Notes: generated by a model not told the origin, from the letters alone. DNA of 64,000 bases from Coenobita brevimanus (GCA_032717465.1 CM064670.1:16140931-16204930), one strand, 5' to 3'; positions 1 through 11,643 are shown, counted from the stretch's first letter. Numbers and translations: made by a program.

Positions 1-4
1 TGCG

Positions 5-1229
5 GTGATGACCAATCAAATCAAGCACCTTATTACATTTATTTTTGCCAAAATTGGTGACACGCAATCTGAAACTACCAGGAAGATTCACAGACTTCTG
101 GTGATGAAGCTGTGGGTGTTATGCAAATTAAGGGTTGGCACAATCGCTTCAAAAGTTGAACCTCATGCTGACAGTTTTTACGGCTACCAGGGTATTGTTC
201 TTTATGAGTACACTCCAGAAGGCCAAACAATCAATAAAGAGTACTACCTGGGAGTTCTCCATTGACTATGGAATGCAGTCCGTTGCAAGAGATGAGAGCT
301 GTGGGAAGTGCTGTTGTTGCTGCTGTGATATTCACCTCACAACAGAGGTGGGGCATGGGCAAACATGACAGTCGGTCAGAGTAAATGCAGGAAAGCTCTC
401 CAATTAGAGCATAGCAGGACAGGCGAACTTGCTGACGGAGGAAAGGCGGCAAGGGCAGGAGAAAACGTGACGGTGGAAGAGTGAGGTAGCTGCAGATGGT
501 CGACGAGGGCAGGGCGGGACAGGTAGAGCAGGGTGGAAATTGTGGCACCGATGGAGGGGGCACCAACGACGAGCTGCAGGTCAAAAACTGCCCCGACGCT
601 GCCTGCAACCCCCTTGTCCTTGGTGGCATAGGGCTGTGGAAGCTTGCCCAGCTCCCCAGCAGCAGATGGAAGCCAAGGAGGGTTGGCCCAGTTGCGGTCG
701 AGTGGAAGGAAGGCCCTGATCCAGGTGGTGGCGAAGGGAGGGTCGCTGGCCATGGTCTAAGGGTAGATGGCGGAGGAGCCACAACCTCCTGGTTGGCAGG
801 ACCTAGGACCTCGACCTCCAGGTGGAAGGGAAGGCCAGACCCCTTCGGTGCTGCAGAGAGCTGGTCCCGCCACGGACTAGGGTGGAGCTGTCGGCATGGC
901 GAGAGGTAGACTGCGAGGGCGTGGGAAGCGAAAGACTGACGGCCTCACCACAACAGTGATCCAGCCCGCTCATCCCATCTCATCCAGGATTTTTTTTTGG
1001 ACAAAACACAGGATCACACAGGTCCAGCAGGCTCCCTGCTCCCCTAATATGGCTCCCTGTGACTTTTGGCTATTTCCTAAATGGAAGATGCCGCTGAAGG
1101 GTTCAAGATTTGAGGACACAAATGAGATAAAGACAAATGGAACAAAGATCTTGTTGGCAATACCAAACCTGAAAGGACCACTGAGCTAAGTATGTTGAGT
1201 CCCAAGGGACATACATTGAAGGGGATTAA
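5..1229 (+). mobile_element. Broken mariner-like (Tc1/mariner) transposon, transposase remnant
   Basis: Two pieces of one transposase can be read on the plus strand. The first (5-345) carries a helix-turn-helix-like stretch (SETTRKIHRLL), then after a frameshift and internal deletion the typical block EYTPEGQTINKEYY. The second (about 944-1229) reads LHHNSDPARSSHLIQ, then in another frame QVQQAPCSPNMAPCDFWLF, which is the hallmark region before the last catalytic acidic residue, and ends in CVESQGTYFEGD-like sequence (YVESQGTYIEGD, stop at 1227-1229). Known mariner transposases are about 345 aa; this copy has several frameshifts and a GC-rich insertion, so it is dead. The 5' end lies outside the window. 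The mariner call is firm from motifs; the subfamily is not determined. Confidence 0.85.
344..943. other. GC-rich insertion inside the mariner remnant
   Basis: About 600 bases, clearly more GC-rich than the neighbours, interrupt the mariner transposase. The mariner sequence CCTCACAACAG (about 333-343) recurs as CCTCACCACAACAG (944-957), which fits a short target-site duplication. The minus strand has a 125-aa open frame (753-376, rich in Ala, Pro, Ser and Leu) that I do not recognise, with other frames open on both strands, as expected for GC-rich DNA. It may be a truncated retroposon or a duplicated host segment. No function is proposed. Confidence 0.45.
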
Positions 1230-1239
1230 AATTTGAACT

Positions 1240-1915
1240 CAGTAAGCTTATATTTACTTTATTTTAAACCAACTAAATATCGGATACTTTTCAATTAGAT
1301 CTCGTATATTAAATTCCCTACACTACTTTTGACGCACGTGGATGAACAATGGGATTTCTGATGTTCATTACCAGTGCATCTGATCTTAGCCAAGAGTTCC
1401 AGACCAGAAATGTTAAAACAGAAAGACCGAAACATCAATGGCATCTATGTGTGGGAGAATTTTTAAGCAATATAAATTGTGGTAGTGAAAAGGTTAAGTA
1501 ACTATTTTTGTCAATAGTAGACTCTTTCATTCAGCTGACAGAAACTCTTAGCAGTCAGGGATGTAAAACTACCTCATTTAAGGATACGCTTTGGTATTTT
1601 ATTTTTAACAGCAGACGCTTTATATAGATAAAGTAAATGCAAGAAATCAGAAGGCTAAATGTGCTGCCATCCTAACCTCTAAGTGCAGTCAGGTCAGGTT
1701 GTATGAGTAGTAGTAGTGGTAGCTGTAGCACCGTGCTCATCTGTACGTGGACTCATTGGACTGCAGGCTTAAGTTACCCTTCTGCTGTAGACCACCATCC
1801 TCCTCCATGGGGATAGGGAGGAAATTGAGGGTTGTTTTGCACCCAGACAGCAGTGATATCGGTGCCATCACGTGAAAGAGTCTCTCTCCAGCACCAGTTG
1901 TATGGGTAAGATGCA
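1240..1915. other. Unannotated stretch 3' of the IR gene
   Basis: I see no coding motif or repeat structure here apart from AT-rich DNA. The part next to the stop codon at 1916 would be 3' UTR or flank of the minus-strand ionotropic receptor gene. Minus-strand frames open at 1737-1992 overlap the last exon in other frames and are shadows. Confidence 0.4.
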
Positions 1916-2062
1916 TCAAACAGGTAGCCGGATGTGGGTGTGGGTGTTGGCGATGAGACGCTCTGCCATGAGGGTGATGGTAGCGATGGCATGGCCCAAC
2001 ATCAACATAAAGAAAGCTCCCTGTAGGTGCTCCATACCCAACACCTCAGGACGGCCATCATC
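1916..2062 (-). CDS. Ionotropic receptor (IR), last coding exon (M4 helix)
   Basis: The minus strand reads DDGRPEVLGMEHLQGAFF followed by a hydrophobic segment MLMLGHAIATITLMAE, a short basic tail and a TGA stop (1918-1916). Protostome IRs end this way: a conserved LxxEHLQGAF block leads into the last transmembrane helix (M4) and a short cytoplasmic tail. The exon is 147 bases (49 codons including stop) and starts in phase 0 after a good acceptor (TTTCTGTGCAG, ending at 2063). The preceding exon (2884-2725) ends in phase 0, so the frames join without a shift. IRs are variant ionotropic glutamate receptors, ligand-gated cation channels of chemosensory membranes. The IR subtype cannot be given from this fragment. 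Confidence 0.75.
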   Translation of the reverse strand, partial: DDGRPEVLGMEHLQGAFFMLMLGHAIATITLMAERLIANTHTHIRLPV

Positions 2063-2555
2063 CTGCACAGAAATGTTAGTTGCACTATTTCCAGTGTTTT
2101 TAATATAATGTATATATTACAGTCACGTTATCACATTTACAGGCAAATGACTATGATCTTTCTTCTGGGAAAGCGAGATTGATGAAACGTTCACATCTGC
2201 CGCATTCTTGCACAAAAAAAAAAAAAAAAATTGTGTAACGTTCTCTTCTATCTCGAGGCATCAGCAACTTGTGCAAGTAAACGAACCTTGTTCTTGGCAG
2301 TGTCATTGTGGCAGTGTAAATGACAATGTGTATTGACATAAATTTTATCAAACTGAAACTCAAGAGCATGTTTTAAGTGGGGTACCTACTATCCACTCAC
2401 TTGATGCAGGAATGCCTTCAGGTGACTCTACAATGTAACAAACTAGTGGTTGTAACCCAGGAAACCTTTTACAACGCTGAGTGGTAACCTCATAACCAAA
2501 TGACAGATCTAGTGGGCAAAAGTGCTCTAGCCTGATAGAATCTGCAAGAGACTAC

Positions 2556-2708
2556 ATCCAAAGGCTGGTTGGGGTTTATTGCTCATATAATGACACTGGG
2601 GGTAGAATGAAGCGGGTTTCTTTAAAGATGTTGAGACTGAGTAGTCTAGCCCCGGATTCCTATGCTCCTGGTGCGGCAGAAAAGGACTGGATGATGGATG
2701 ATGATGGG
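2556..2708 (+). mobile_element. tRNA-type SINE, copy A (5'-truncated)
   Basis: The block from TCCAAAGGCTGGTTGGGG to CTAGCCCCGG, then CTATGCTCCTGGTG and a GATG-rich tail, matches copies at 28497-28666 and 32397-32534 (plus) and 50821-50909 (minus). The fuller copies begin with a tRNA-like head, which is missing here. It lies in the last intron of the IR gene, antisense to it, ending a few bases before the exon at 2725. Confidence 0.6.
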
Positions 2709-2724
2709 TGACGGTACAGAACAC

Positions 2725-2884
2725 CTGAGATGCTGATAGATTTTGTTGCTGGCGTGGGTGACGGGTGGTCTGGAGGTCCTTGACGTAACTAGAGATGGCC
2801 CGGTCCATCCAAAAGTTCACCAGACCAGCCTCCACCAACCGCCGCTGCCATTTGGTGAAGGCGGACAGGAACGGTGCCCCCTTT
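2725..2884 (-). CDS. Ionotropic receptor, penultimate coding exon (end of ligand-binding lobe S2)
   Basis: After a pyrimidine-rich acceptor (CTTTTCTTTTTTCTGAAG, ending at 2885) the minus strand reads KGAPFLSAFTKWQRRLVEAG, then LVNFWMD. The order KG.P, F...., RLVEAGL and W is the usual C-terminal end of the IR S2 ligand-binding lobe just before M4. The exon is 160 bases. It takes one base to complete an Arg codon split AG|A with the exon at 10562-10387, and ends in phase 0 at CTCAG|GTGTTC (2725). A second 68-aa frame overlaps on the same strand but lacks IR similarity. The residues between the exon end and M4 (QNLSASQ) look like a variable linker. Confidence 0.75.
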
Positions 2885-3235
2885 CTTCAGAAAAAAGAAA
2901 AGTACAGTTTGAGGTGGAAGCTTGGCTGCTATTTCCAGCGTCTTCTTCACACTCATGGCATGTCCATCAGTTTCCTCTCTGAAGCATCGTATCAAAGAGA
3001 ATCATCTATGGGCTGAGAAATTTATCAAGGCATAGGAACATTAGTCAGTAGAGGAACATGTGACGTAGAAGAGGTAAAATACTGGGCGAGCTTTTGTCTG
3101 CGGTTGTACAGTACGAAAATACAGATATTCTTTAAGAGAACAAAATGCTGGAATCTGATGGTAAACCAATTTCTTGACGCTTGTACAATATGTGTACAGT
3201 GGGATTATTGTTTCGCTCGGCACACGGGTGCTTGC

Positions 3236-3265
3236 GTGCGTGTGTGTGTGTGTTTGTGTGTGTGT
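3236..3265. repeat. (GT)n microsatellite
   Basis: An imperfect GT run directly abuts the SINE at 3266-3519. On the SINE's own strand this is its 3' simple-repeat tail (CA)n. Confidence 0.8.

Positions 3266-4690
<1,425 letters not shown>

Positions 4691-4731
<41 letters not shown>
4691..4731. repeat. (TC)n microsatellite
   Basis: About 20 TC units in the large intron. Confidence 0.9.
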
Positions 4732-4734
<3 letters not shown>

Positions 4735-4818
4735 GTCATGTCAGCAACATTGCAATTCAGTTAGTTAAAAATCTGTCCTGAAATCAGTTGTTCATTATTA
4801 ATTTAATGTGCACTTAAC

Positions 4819-4990
4819 TTTTTTTTTCTTTAAATAGGAGAACAGAGGAAGGAAAAATAAATGAGTAAAAAAAATAATCCATACACCAGATTACTGGTGT
4901 CCTCTGTTCATAAAATATCTGTAACAGTTAGACTTGAACAGCTGTGGGTTGAAGTTTGAATGGAAACAACTCTGAGGAAGCGAGCTGGAT
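4819..4990 (-). mobile_element. 3' fragment of a Jockey-like LINE
   Basis: The reverse complement matches the last ~170 bases of the plus-strand LINE ending near 7916: the same NCYRYFMNRG-type terminus, the same CACCAGTAATCTGGTGTATGG hairpin region, and an A-rich tail. It is a classic 5'-truncated copy in the opposite orientation, about 2.9 kb from the longer copy and in the same intron. Confidence 0.75.
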
Positions 4991-5187
4991 AATTATGAGC
5001 TGTAATTGTCATTATCCGTCGGTGTTATTACACGAAGTTGTCCAAACTATTCTACATATGAGGATAGAGATATTGTGTTTTGATAATCGAATGTTTTGTT
5101 AAGAATGGTGAAATGAATCCTACAGGCTGGAATTCGAACACATAACCCAGACGACCGGTCAACGCACAATTATTCGTGTGCTTCATC

Positions 5188-5391
5188 CTAGGCGCAGTTC
5201 ATCTCTAGGAGTAAGCACTGCTTGCAGGTGTTGCCGTCCATCGTTGTGATTATTTCCTGGTCGTGTAGTGGTTTGCTAACACTAGGGCGATCTGAACGAT
5301 GACTCCTGTCCGTTGTGCCTTTCTTCCGAAATCGTCTAATCCAAGGTCTAGTGCACCTTCCTACGGCCCTGTTTACACCAAATATTTGCAC
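5188..5391 (-). pseudogene. Transposase N-terminal HTH-like fragment (Tc1-like or related)
   Basis: A 67-aa minus-strand frame reads GVNRAVGRCTRPWIRRFRKK, then DRSHRSDRPSVS. This resembles the second helix-turn-helix and the linker (G..R.T...WIRRF...G....R..RGRP) of Tc1/mariner-superfamily transposases. No catalytic domain is seen downstream. It is likely a truncated remnant; family assignment is tentative. Confidence 0.4.
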
Positions 5392-5559
5392 TGTGTTCGA
5401 TATTCACGTCTCTCCCCCCAAATGAAGGTAGATCATGCCCTATTTCATCTTCTAAGTAATTAAGTGCACGTTGCTTCGCCTTACCATATCAAGGTATATA
5501 CTAGGTCTGCTTGACATTTTGTGGTAAGATGTAAGAAGTAACGGCCAGGCGATCATCGC

Positions 5560-7916
5560 CATCTCTTGGATTTATTCTTGACAAATAATCCAGATCAATA
5601 CGGGATAGAGGTATTGTCACCACTTGGATCCTCTGACCACAATCTCATCAAAGTCTCATTAGTTAACCTTCCCACACCTCCCCGTTCTGAACCTGTCAGG
5701 GTGACCAGATGGCACTTTGATAGGGCAGACTGGGATGGATTTAGAAATTATCTTGCTGATGTTCCATGGCAGTCTTTCTTCTATAGTGATCCCAATTCTA
5801 CCCAGTCCCACATTTGTGACTTAATACTAGCTGGTATGGATTTATTCATACCAAGTCAACAGTTCACTAAAAGATCGAACTCTCCAAAATGGTTTGATGG
5901 CAACTGTGCCAGAGCAACAGCCCAAAAGTCATTAGCATAAAACTCTTACTTAAAATAAAAAAACACGTGAATCACTCTCCCAATTTAAAATTGCTAGAAA
6001 TCATGCAAAAGCTGTATTAAATCTAGCTAAATCAAACTTTCTTCAAAAGCATGCATCAAAATTACATAACAACCCTAATGACAATAGAATATTCCGGTCA
6101 GTTCTTAATTTTTTCAATAATACCTTTCATAAGTCATCTTCCATTCCCCCACTAAAATCTTCAGATGGCGACGTTACAAATGACCCACGTGGGAAAGCAG
6201 ATATCTTTGCCAGTACCTTTGCCAGAAACTCTACCACAGACGATACCAGCCAGAATGTCCCAGTACTGGAACATGATTCTCTCGAAATTGCCTCACTTAA
6301 AATAAAGACAAGATACGTAAAATCCATCCTAGACAATTTACCTACCAACAAAGCTCCAGGCCCAGATGGAATTCCGCCAATTGTTTTGAAAAAGTGTTCT
6401 CCTGAACTTGCCTCTGTCCTAGCTAAAGTATTCAGACTATGCATACGTACTTCTTTATTCCCAGATTCATGGAAAGAAGCCAATATCCACCCAGTTCCGA
6501 AGAAAGGAAGTTCGTCTGACCCCTCCAATTACAGACCAATAGCTGTCACATCTTCTCATGGTAAGGTAATTGAAACTTTAATTAATAAGCACATTGTTAA
6601 ACATCCTGAATCCAACAACTTAATTAGTGATAGGCAATATGGTTTTCGCCACGAAAGATCCACCATTGACATACTCAGTCTCTTAACTCATACCATCCAT
6701 CAATCAACTGATCATTTTGGAGAAACTCATGCAGTAGCTCTTGATATCTCTAAAGCTTTCGACAGAGTATGGCACCGTTCCCTGCTGTCCAAACTCCCTT
6801 GCTATGGACTAACGTCTTTTGTTCCTTTGATTTCTTCATATCTTAGTGACAGGAAAATAAGAGTAAAAGTAGATGATGTATATTCCAATTTCCATTCAGT
6901 TAACGCCGGCTTGCCGCAAGTATCAGTTCTGGCACCAACCCTATTTCTGGTTCATATTAATGATCTCTTATCTGTCACCCACAATCCCATTCACTCATAT
7001 GCAGATGACTTAACACTACATAGTTCATTCACACTCAGACATCCATTTACAAAGTCTAATATCTCTACCTCTCAACTCAGTACAGCCATCTCCATAAATC
7101 AAGATCTATCTACAATTAGTGAATGGGAACAAAACAAGCTTGTCTCTTTTAATGCTAGTAAAATTAAATATATACAGATTACTAATAGACAGATATTGCC
7201 AGATTCGTACATTATCTTCAGTGCTACTAATATTCCCATCTCCAAAAGTATTGAAATTCTTAGCATCTCACTTAACAGTGCCCTCAGCTGGACCTCTCAT
7301 GTCAGATCAATTGCTAAAACCGCCTCAAAGAAACTTTGATTATTGTACAGAGTCCGTAACTTCTTCGCCGATGAGCTATAATTTATAAGAGTCATGTGTG
7401 CTCTCAGCTTGAATATTGCTCACCCTTGTGGAGTGGTTGTGAAGAGGTTGCATTAAGACAACAAGAAAAAAATTCAGAATAAAGCTGTTAGAATCATTAA
7501 CAACCCTGCCATTACATATAAACTACCTCCCTTGCAAGTAAGAAGGAATGTTGCCTCCCTTGCATTATTTTACAGATATTTTTTTGGCAAATGCTCAGAC
7601 GAAGTTACGTCCATGGTGCCACCTCTCCATGCCTTCCCTCGTGCTAGACGGGCATCTGGTAGCGCTCATGACTGGAATGTCACTCAGCCATATTGCAGAA
7701 CTTCTGCCTATCAGAATTCTTTCATTCCCCGAACTTCATCTCTCTGGAACTCACTTCCCCAGAGTTGCTTCCCTCCAAATTTCAACCCACAACTGTTCAA
7801 GTCTAACTGTTACAGATATTTTATGAACAGAGGACACCAGTAATCTGGTGTATGGATTATTTTTTGTTTTTACTCAGTTGTTTTTCCTTCTTCCGTTCTG
7901 CTATTTATAAAAAAAA
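5560..7916 (+). mobile_element. Jockey/CR1-type LINE, 5'-truncated, broken ORF2
   Basis: Plus-strand frames give, in order: the end of an AP endonuclease (LGSSDHNLI near 5628-5654), a linker, and a reverse transcriptase. RT blocks seen are APGPDGIPP (6356-6384), NYRPIAVTS, QYGFRHERST, ALDISKAFDRVWH, GLPQVSVLAPTLF and the catalytic SYADDL (about 6997-7014). A C-terminal region follows, ending FNPQLFKSNCYRYFMNRG. In GLPQGSVL the conserved Gly is Val (PQVSV). Stops and frameshifts break the frame near 5938, 7340, 7390 and 7460. The 3' end is a short UTR with CACCAGTAATCTGGTG and an A-rich tail at about 7916. RT is about normal length; the 5' half of EN and any ORF1 are missing. It sits antisense in the IR intron. 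The clade is uncertain. Confidence 0.85.
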
Positions 7917-8689
7917 AAGAATTGTCTTTTGGACACAGCAATTTCCGCGAGTCGATGTTAAGACTTCGGAATTTCGTGGGTTCATTTACACCGTCATTCC
8001 ATTACCAGCAGATATGTTTCAAGCTTGAGGAAGTCAGGCTAGCCAACCATTAATAAGTAACTTTGGTAGAACTCTCATAATGTTTATCGTGTTACACTGT
8101 CTTCGGACAAAACCATGACACGACTTTTGTCTTTGATTGTACATACAAATTTTGGAATCCCCCACAGCATGACATTCAGTCAAAGGCCCATTTTCTTCAG
8201 AGTTTAGCAAATTGTAGAAGGTTATAAAAAGATTGCAGGCGATTTAAAAAAAAAAAAAAAAAAAAACTTACAAGGTTCCAAGCGCTGACTGATTGATTTA
8301 GTGGTGACGTCACCACTAGCTAAGAAGTGAGCACGGCTAGGTAAGAAGTGACGTCACTATTCCCGATAGATAAATAACAGGATGTTAAGGCGAAAATACT
8401 CACTTTTGGTAGTATTTAAGTAGGTTATGCAGGCCAGAAAATATTTTTAATATTTTATCTTGAATCTGATCCAGAAACGTTACAAGTAAACAATGCCGCT
8501 AAATAGCCGTATGTGAGGATCCTTCAGTCATTGCTAAGTCTACCAAAATCTCTCTGTACCAATATAAAGCAAACCTGATTATTTATGAACCTGTTATTTA
8601 CCTTCAGGTAAGTCTGGGATAACATTATCATCAACAACAGCAACAAATAGTCCGCGACTCTCAGGTGAGAGCCAGGCCCCTTTCCACAG
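7917..8689. other. Intron sequence with CRE palindromes, otherwise featureless
   Basis: AT-rich DNA with a poly-A run near 8246-8265 and the two TGACGTCA palindromes annotated separately. No coding signal was seen. Confidence 0.4.
8299..8358. promoter_or_regulatory. Pair of TGACGTCA (CRE-like) palindromes
   Basis: Positions 8299-8318 form a perfect 20-base palindrome TAGTGGTGACGTCACCACTA with a full CRE core. A second 12-base palindrome, AGTGACGTCACT, lies at 8347-8358. TGACGTCA is the consensus site of CREB/ATF-type bZIP proteins. Function is unproven; the sites are intronic. Confidence 0.35.
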
Positions 8690-8772
8690 TACAGTGCGAC
8701 GACCAGGTAAAGGCACGGTGGAAAGCTGCCTGGCTCTCAACAGAAAGTCACGAGTTCGATTCCCGGCAAAAT
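8690..8772 (+). mobile_element. tRNA-like sequence, probable SINE head or tRNA pseudogene
   Basis: ACGAGTTCGATTCCCGGC is a good B box, and GGCACGGTGGAAAGC about 40 bases upstream resembles an A box. Stems do not fold into a convincing tRNA and no anticodon loop is clear, so this is not called as a tRNA gene. Confidence 0.35.
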
Positions 8773-8899
8773 AATGGTAATATGTTAGTTGCTTTTTCCT
8801 CTGTTAATACAGGTTTATTTCATCAACTATCATAAACCTTCTTTATCTTAAGCGAATCTATCTCAAGTTCCCTCAGTGTACCTGACGTTCGCCTGAACA

Positions 8900-9365
8900 C
8901 TGAGCTCCTCTGAACCCTCATTTAGCCTTTCTGAACGTATCTGTACATCAGCCCTCCATGAAATTGATTTAATCGTCTCCAAACCTCTCTGAGCTCACTG
9001 TTGGCCTCTTTAAACCTACTTTAAACCTCTTTGAACCTACCTTAAGTCTCTCTGAACCTACCTTAAGTCACTTTGAATCTAATTTAAGCTTCTCTGAATC
9101 TAATGTAAGCCTTTCTGAACCTAATTTAAGCTTCAATGAACCTACTTTAAACCTCTCTGAACCTAATTTAAACCTCACTGCACCTATTTCAAGCCACTCT
9201 GAACTTACCTTATGACTCTCTGAATCTACCTTAAAACTCTATGAGCTTCCCTGAGCCTACATTAAGCTTCCCAGAGCCTCCCTTAAATCTTCCTTAACGT
9301 TCCTTTAATTTTTATGGAAGTATATGAGCGTACCTAAGTATACCTTGAGCCTCTCTGAATCTGCT
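8900..9365. repeat. 21-bp minisatellite resembling a 5' splice site
   Basis: Some fifteen or more diverged units of 21 bases with the plus-strand form CCTCTCTGAACCTACCTTAAG; the core array is 9000-9300 with degenerate edges. On the gene strand (minus) a unit reads CTTAAGGTAGGTTCAGAGAGG, which contains AAG|GTAGGT. Degenerate units reappear at 9795-9850 and 10060-10100, and similar sequence covers the donor of the exon ending at 10387. An RTE-like LINE fragment (9420-9805) splits the array. Confidence 0.8.
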
Positions 9366-9419
9366 GGAAGGACACACGTCAAGACTGAAGGAAGTGAAAA
9401 TGAGTTTGGAAGGACACAC

Positions 9420-9805
9420 AAGACTGAAGGCAGTGAAAATGAGTTATACTCGTATGAGAGGTTCATTTGGAGTTACGTGGAGAGACAGGCAAATGAGGAA
9501 GATAAGGAGCTCTGTGTTGTTGTGGATGCGCTAGAAACCATTAGGACAAATACTATGACATGGTTGGGCCATGTGGAGAGGATGGAGAATAAAAAGCTGA
9601 GTAGGATAATGTATATGAATGAGCTGGAGGGGTAGAGGATGTAGGGGGAGCTCGAGGATGAGATGCAGGAATGGCATGGAGAGTTGTATGAAAAGAGGTG
9701 TGAGATGGAGAGAAAGCAGCCATTTGGCAAAGGATCGGGCGATATGGAGTCAGTTCGGTTGTGGCCATCCCATACAGATTAAACTGTCCGGCGATGAACA
9801 GACAG
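9420..9805 (+). mobile_element. RTE-like LINE, 3' fragment
   Basis: Broken frames encode the C-terminal region seen in two other copies in this window: VTWRDRQ, WLGHVERMENKKLS, and further on a PFG-like end. The last bases (GGCCATCCCAT...CTGTCCGGCGATGAACAGA) resemble the 3' end of the copy at 45864 and the tail of the 5S-derived SINE at 61023. It lies inside the 21-bp minisatellite. Confidence 0.65.
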
Positions 9806-10386
9806 CGTCTCTGAGTCTATCTCAAGCTTTTATGAGTGTACAGTCAGCATCAAAATTCTCGTAGCCTCTCCTGTTTATTTCTCCCTAGACTTTGAAAATC
9901 AGCTGTTGAATCCACAGCACCCGACACAGGTGGCAATGATCCTTGACCAAATACAGTACCCGGTGACAAGTGTTTAGGGTTCACTGAACTGAGTTCAAAC
10001 TCCATGGAGAGAAATGCAGGAGAGACGACAAGAGTTTTGCTGCTGATTGTACTTGTAGCCTAGTTGAAAGTTCCCGAGCCTACTTGAACCTATTTGTTGC
10101 TGATGAGGAGCCTACACAAGGTGGCGTTCGAAAGAAAAAGCTGCGGCGTTTGAACCTCCTCATATTTCCCTGCACCCTGCCGTGGGGAAGGATCTTGTTC
10201 TGATGTGGCGCTTTATACAACATGGGGCACCACTACCTACACGGTGTATGTACTGTACTGTCCCTGTGGGACGGCCCAAGAGAAGCAGTTGCTTACTTGT
10301 TGTCGACGGGTCTGCTCAGCCAGACACACTGGGATTAAGCAACAACAACAAAAACCGGAAGCCATGTACAGAACCTCTGAACCTAC

Positions 10387-10562
10387 CTGAAACCCCAAGC
10401 ATTGCCTGCCTGGATTTGATAACTGGTGGTGCTGACGTGGTAAGGTGAGGAGGCGAGGCTGCCGTATTCTGCTATGAGCTTCAGGTTCGTGTTTAGGCTG
10501 AAGTAGACGTAGGAGAACCCACCCTGCCGCACCCGCCTCAGACCTTCATCAAACTCGTACGT
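10387..10562 (-). CDS. Ionotropic receptor, ligand-binding S2 exon
   Basis: After a strong acceptor (CCCCACTTCCCCCAG, ending at 10563) the minus strand reads TYEFDEGLRRVRQGGFSYVY, continuing through FSLNTNLKLIAEYG to YQIQAGNAWGFR. IR ligand-binding lobe 2 has this pattern: EGL.RV..G.....-aromatic, then a loop and a .N.AW-type block before KG.PF. The exon is 176 bases, phase 0 to phase 2, and ends at an excellent donor TTTCAG|GTAGGT (10387/10386). The split codon AG|A joins in frame to the exon at 2884-2725, giving continuous IR homology across a 7.5-kb intron. Upstream exons (amino-terminal part, pore, M1-M3) were not found in the window; they may lie beyond the repeats or outside it. Confidence 0.7.
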
Positions 10563-10810
10563 CTGGGGGAAGTGGGGAGGAATCGAGCACATTTTCGTGG
10601 AACCCAAACAAATTATTGTTAAGGCTGTAGCCCCAAGTTCGTCTGAATGTGATCCATGTGGACTTCAGCTTGATGCTACCTTTCATCAGCTACTTTATTC
10701 CCCTTTCGGAGGCAAAGGAGGATGTAAAGGAACCTTTGTATGACTTGGCAATGGAGCCGCTTGATTATGTTGGTACCATGCCATGAATTTCTCCCTCTGC
10801 GGCACCGTGA

Positions 10811-11132
10811 ATTATCGTAAAGTAACCAAAAACTCGTATAATTGCGGGACATATTTTCGTACTGTGGGTTGACAAATTATCGTATAGTGACCAGACACAT
10901 TATCGTACAGTGACCAGACATATTATCGTACAGTGACCAGACTCATTACAGTACAGTGACCAGACAAATGATTGTACAGTGGTCAGACATATTACCGTAC
11001 AGTGGCCACGCACATTATCGTGCAGTGGCCACTCATATTATCGTGCAGTGGCCAGTCAAATTACGTACAGTGACCAGACAAATTTTCGTACGGTTGTCAG
11101 ATACATTATCCTACAGAAGCCAGGCATTTTCC
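10811..11132. repeat. 23-bp minisatellite
   Basis: About 13 tandem units, consensus ATTATCGTACAGTGACCAGACAC, period 23 with a few indels. It lies about 250 bases from the IR exon on its upstream (intron) side. Short open frames through it are artefacts of the repeat. Confidence 0.85.
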
Positions 11133-11157
11133 TATATTGGCTAAACAATAACGTACA

Positions 11158-11498
11158 CCCACGCACCAAAGTTCCTGTACCCCCTTCGTTGGAAGAAAGT
11201 GGAAGTCAGGGTTAGAGAGAGGGCAGGCGAACAGACAACTTTGGTAGTTTGATACTGAGCTAAGAGGCGACTGGTGAGAAACTTAATGAAAATGGATTCG
11301 AAACATTTCCATGCTATTCACCAGCAAAGCATTATGCTTTCGTAACGTACATACCATGTATTATAGCACACACTACTATGTTATCATGGAGTCCTGTGAA
11401 ACTGGTCCAGACACGACCCATCTGTTTCGGATCCTCATCATACAAATAAAGCACCAAGCCAGTTGTATATAAGCTGCGACTGGTCAGTGATAATTTTG
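11158..11498 (+). repeat. Dispersed repeat R1, left part
   Basis: From CCACGCACCAAAG to GATAATTTTG this segment matches the reverse complement of 28837-29176. The homology stops at GATAATTTTG (11489-11498), the same word at which the complementary partial copy at 27651 begins. Not coding; family not recognised. Confidence 0.7.
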
Positions 11499-11643
11499 GG
11501 ACTTTGATGAATGGTCGTGGAGAAGGAAGACGTGTTTCTGAGCTCTCCTCTAGCTGCAGGGTTGCCTCACCAGCGTTAGCTATTTCTTTTTTTCACCACT
11601 AGGGCGTTTTTCAATAAAGTTAGGTTAGCTAGACCTCATTTTC
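11499..11643. other. Short unannotated stretch before the SINE
   Basis: No feature recognised. The last bases continue into the first copy of the SINE target-site duplication. Confidence 0.3.

Noticed and set aside
375..909. Several 100-180-aa frames on both strands
   Set aside because: A GC-rich insert with few stop codons; no conserved motif, and frames overlap on opposite strands.
8690..8772. A tRNA gene
   Set aside because: A and B boxes are plausible but acceptor and anticodon stems do not pair well.
10620..10790. An additional upstream IR exon (minus-strand peptide SYKGSFTSSFASERG resembles an M3 region)
   Set aside because: The match is short, a stop follows within ten residues, and no clean splice junction joins it to the exon at 10562. 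Left open but not annotated.
10811..11132. Possible CRISPR array
   Set aside because: Repeats are directly tandem with no unique spacers and the DNA is animal; it is a minisatellite.
10956..11215. Two plus-strand open frames of 62 and 78 aa
   Set aside because: They lie in the 23-bp minisatellite and their peptide repeats follow the DNA period.
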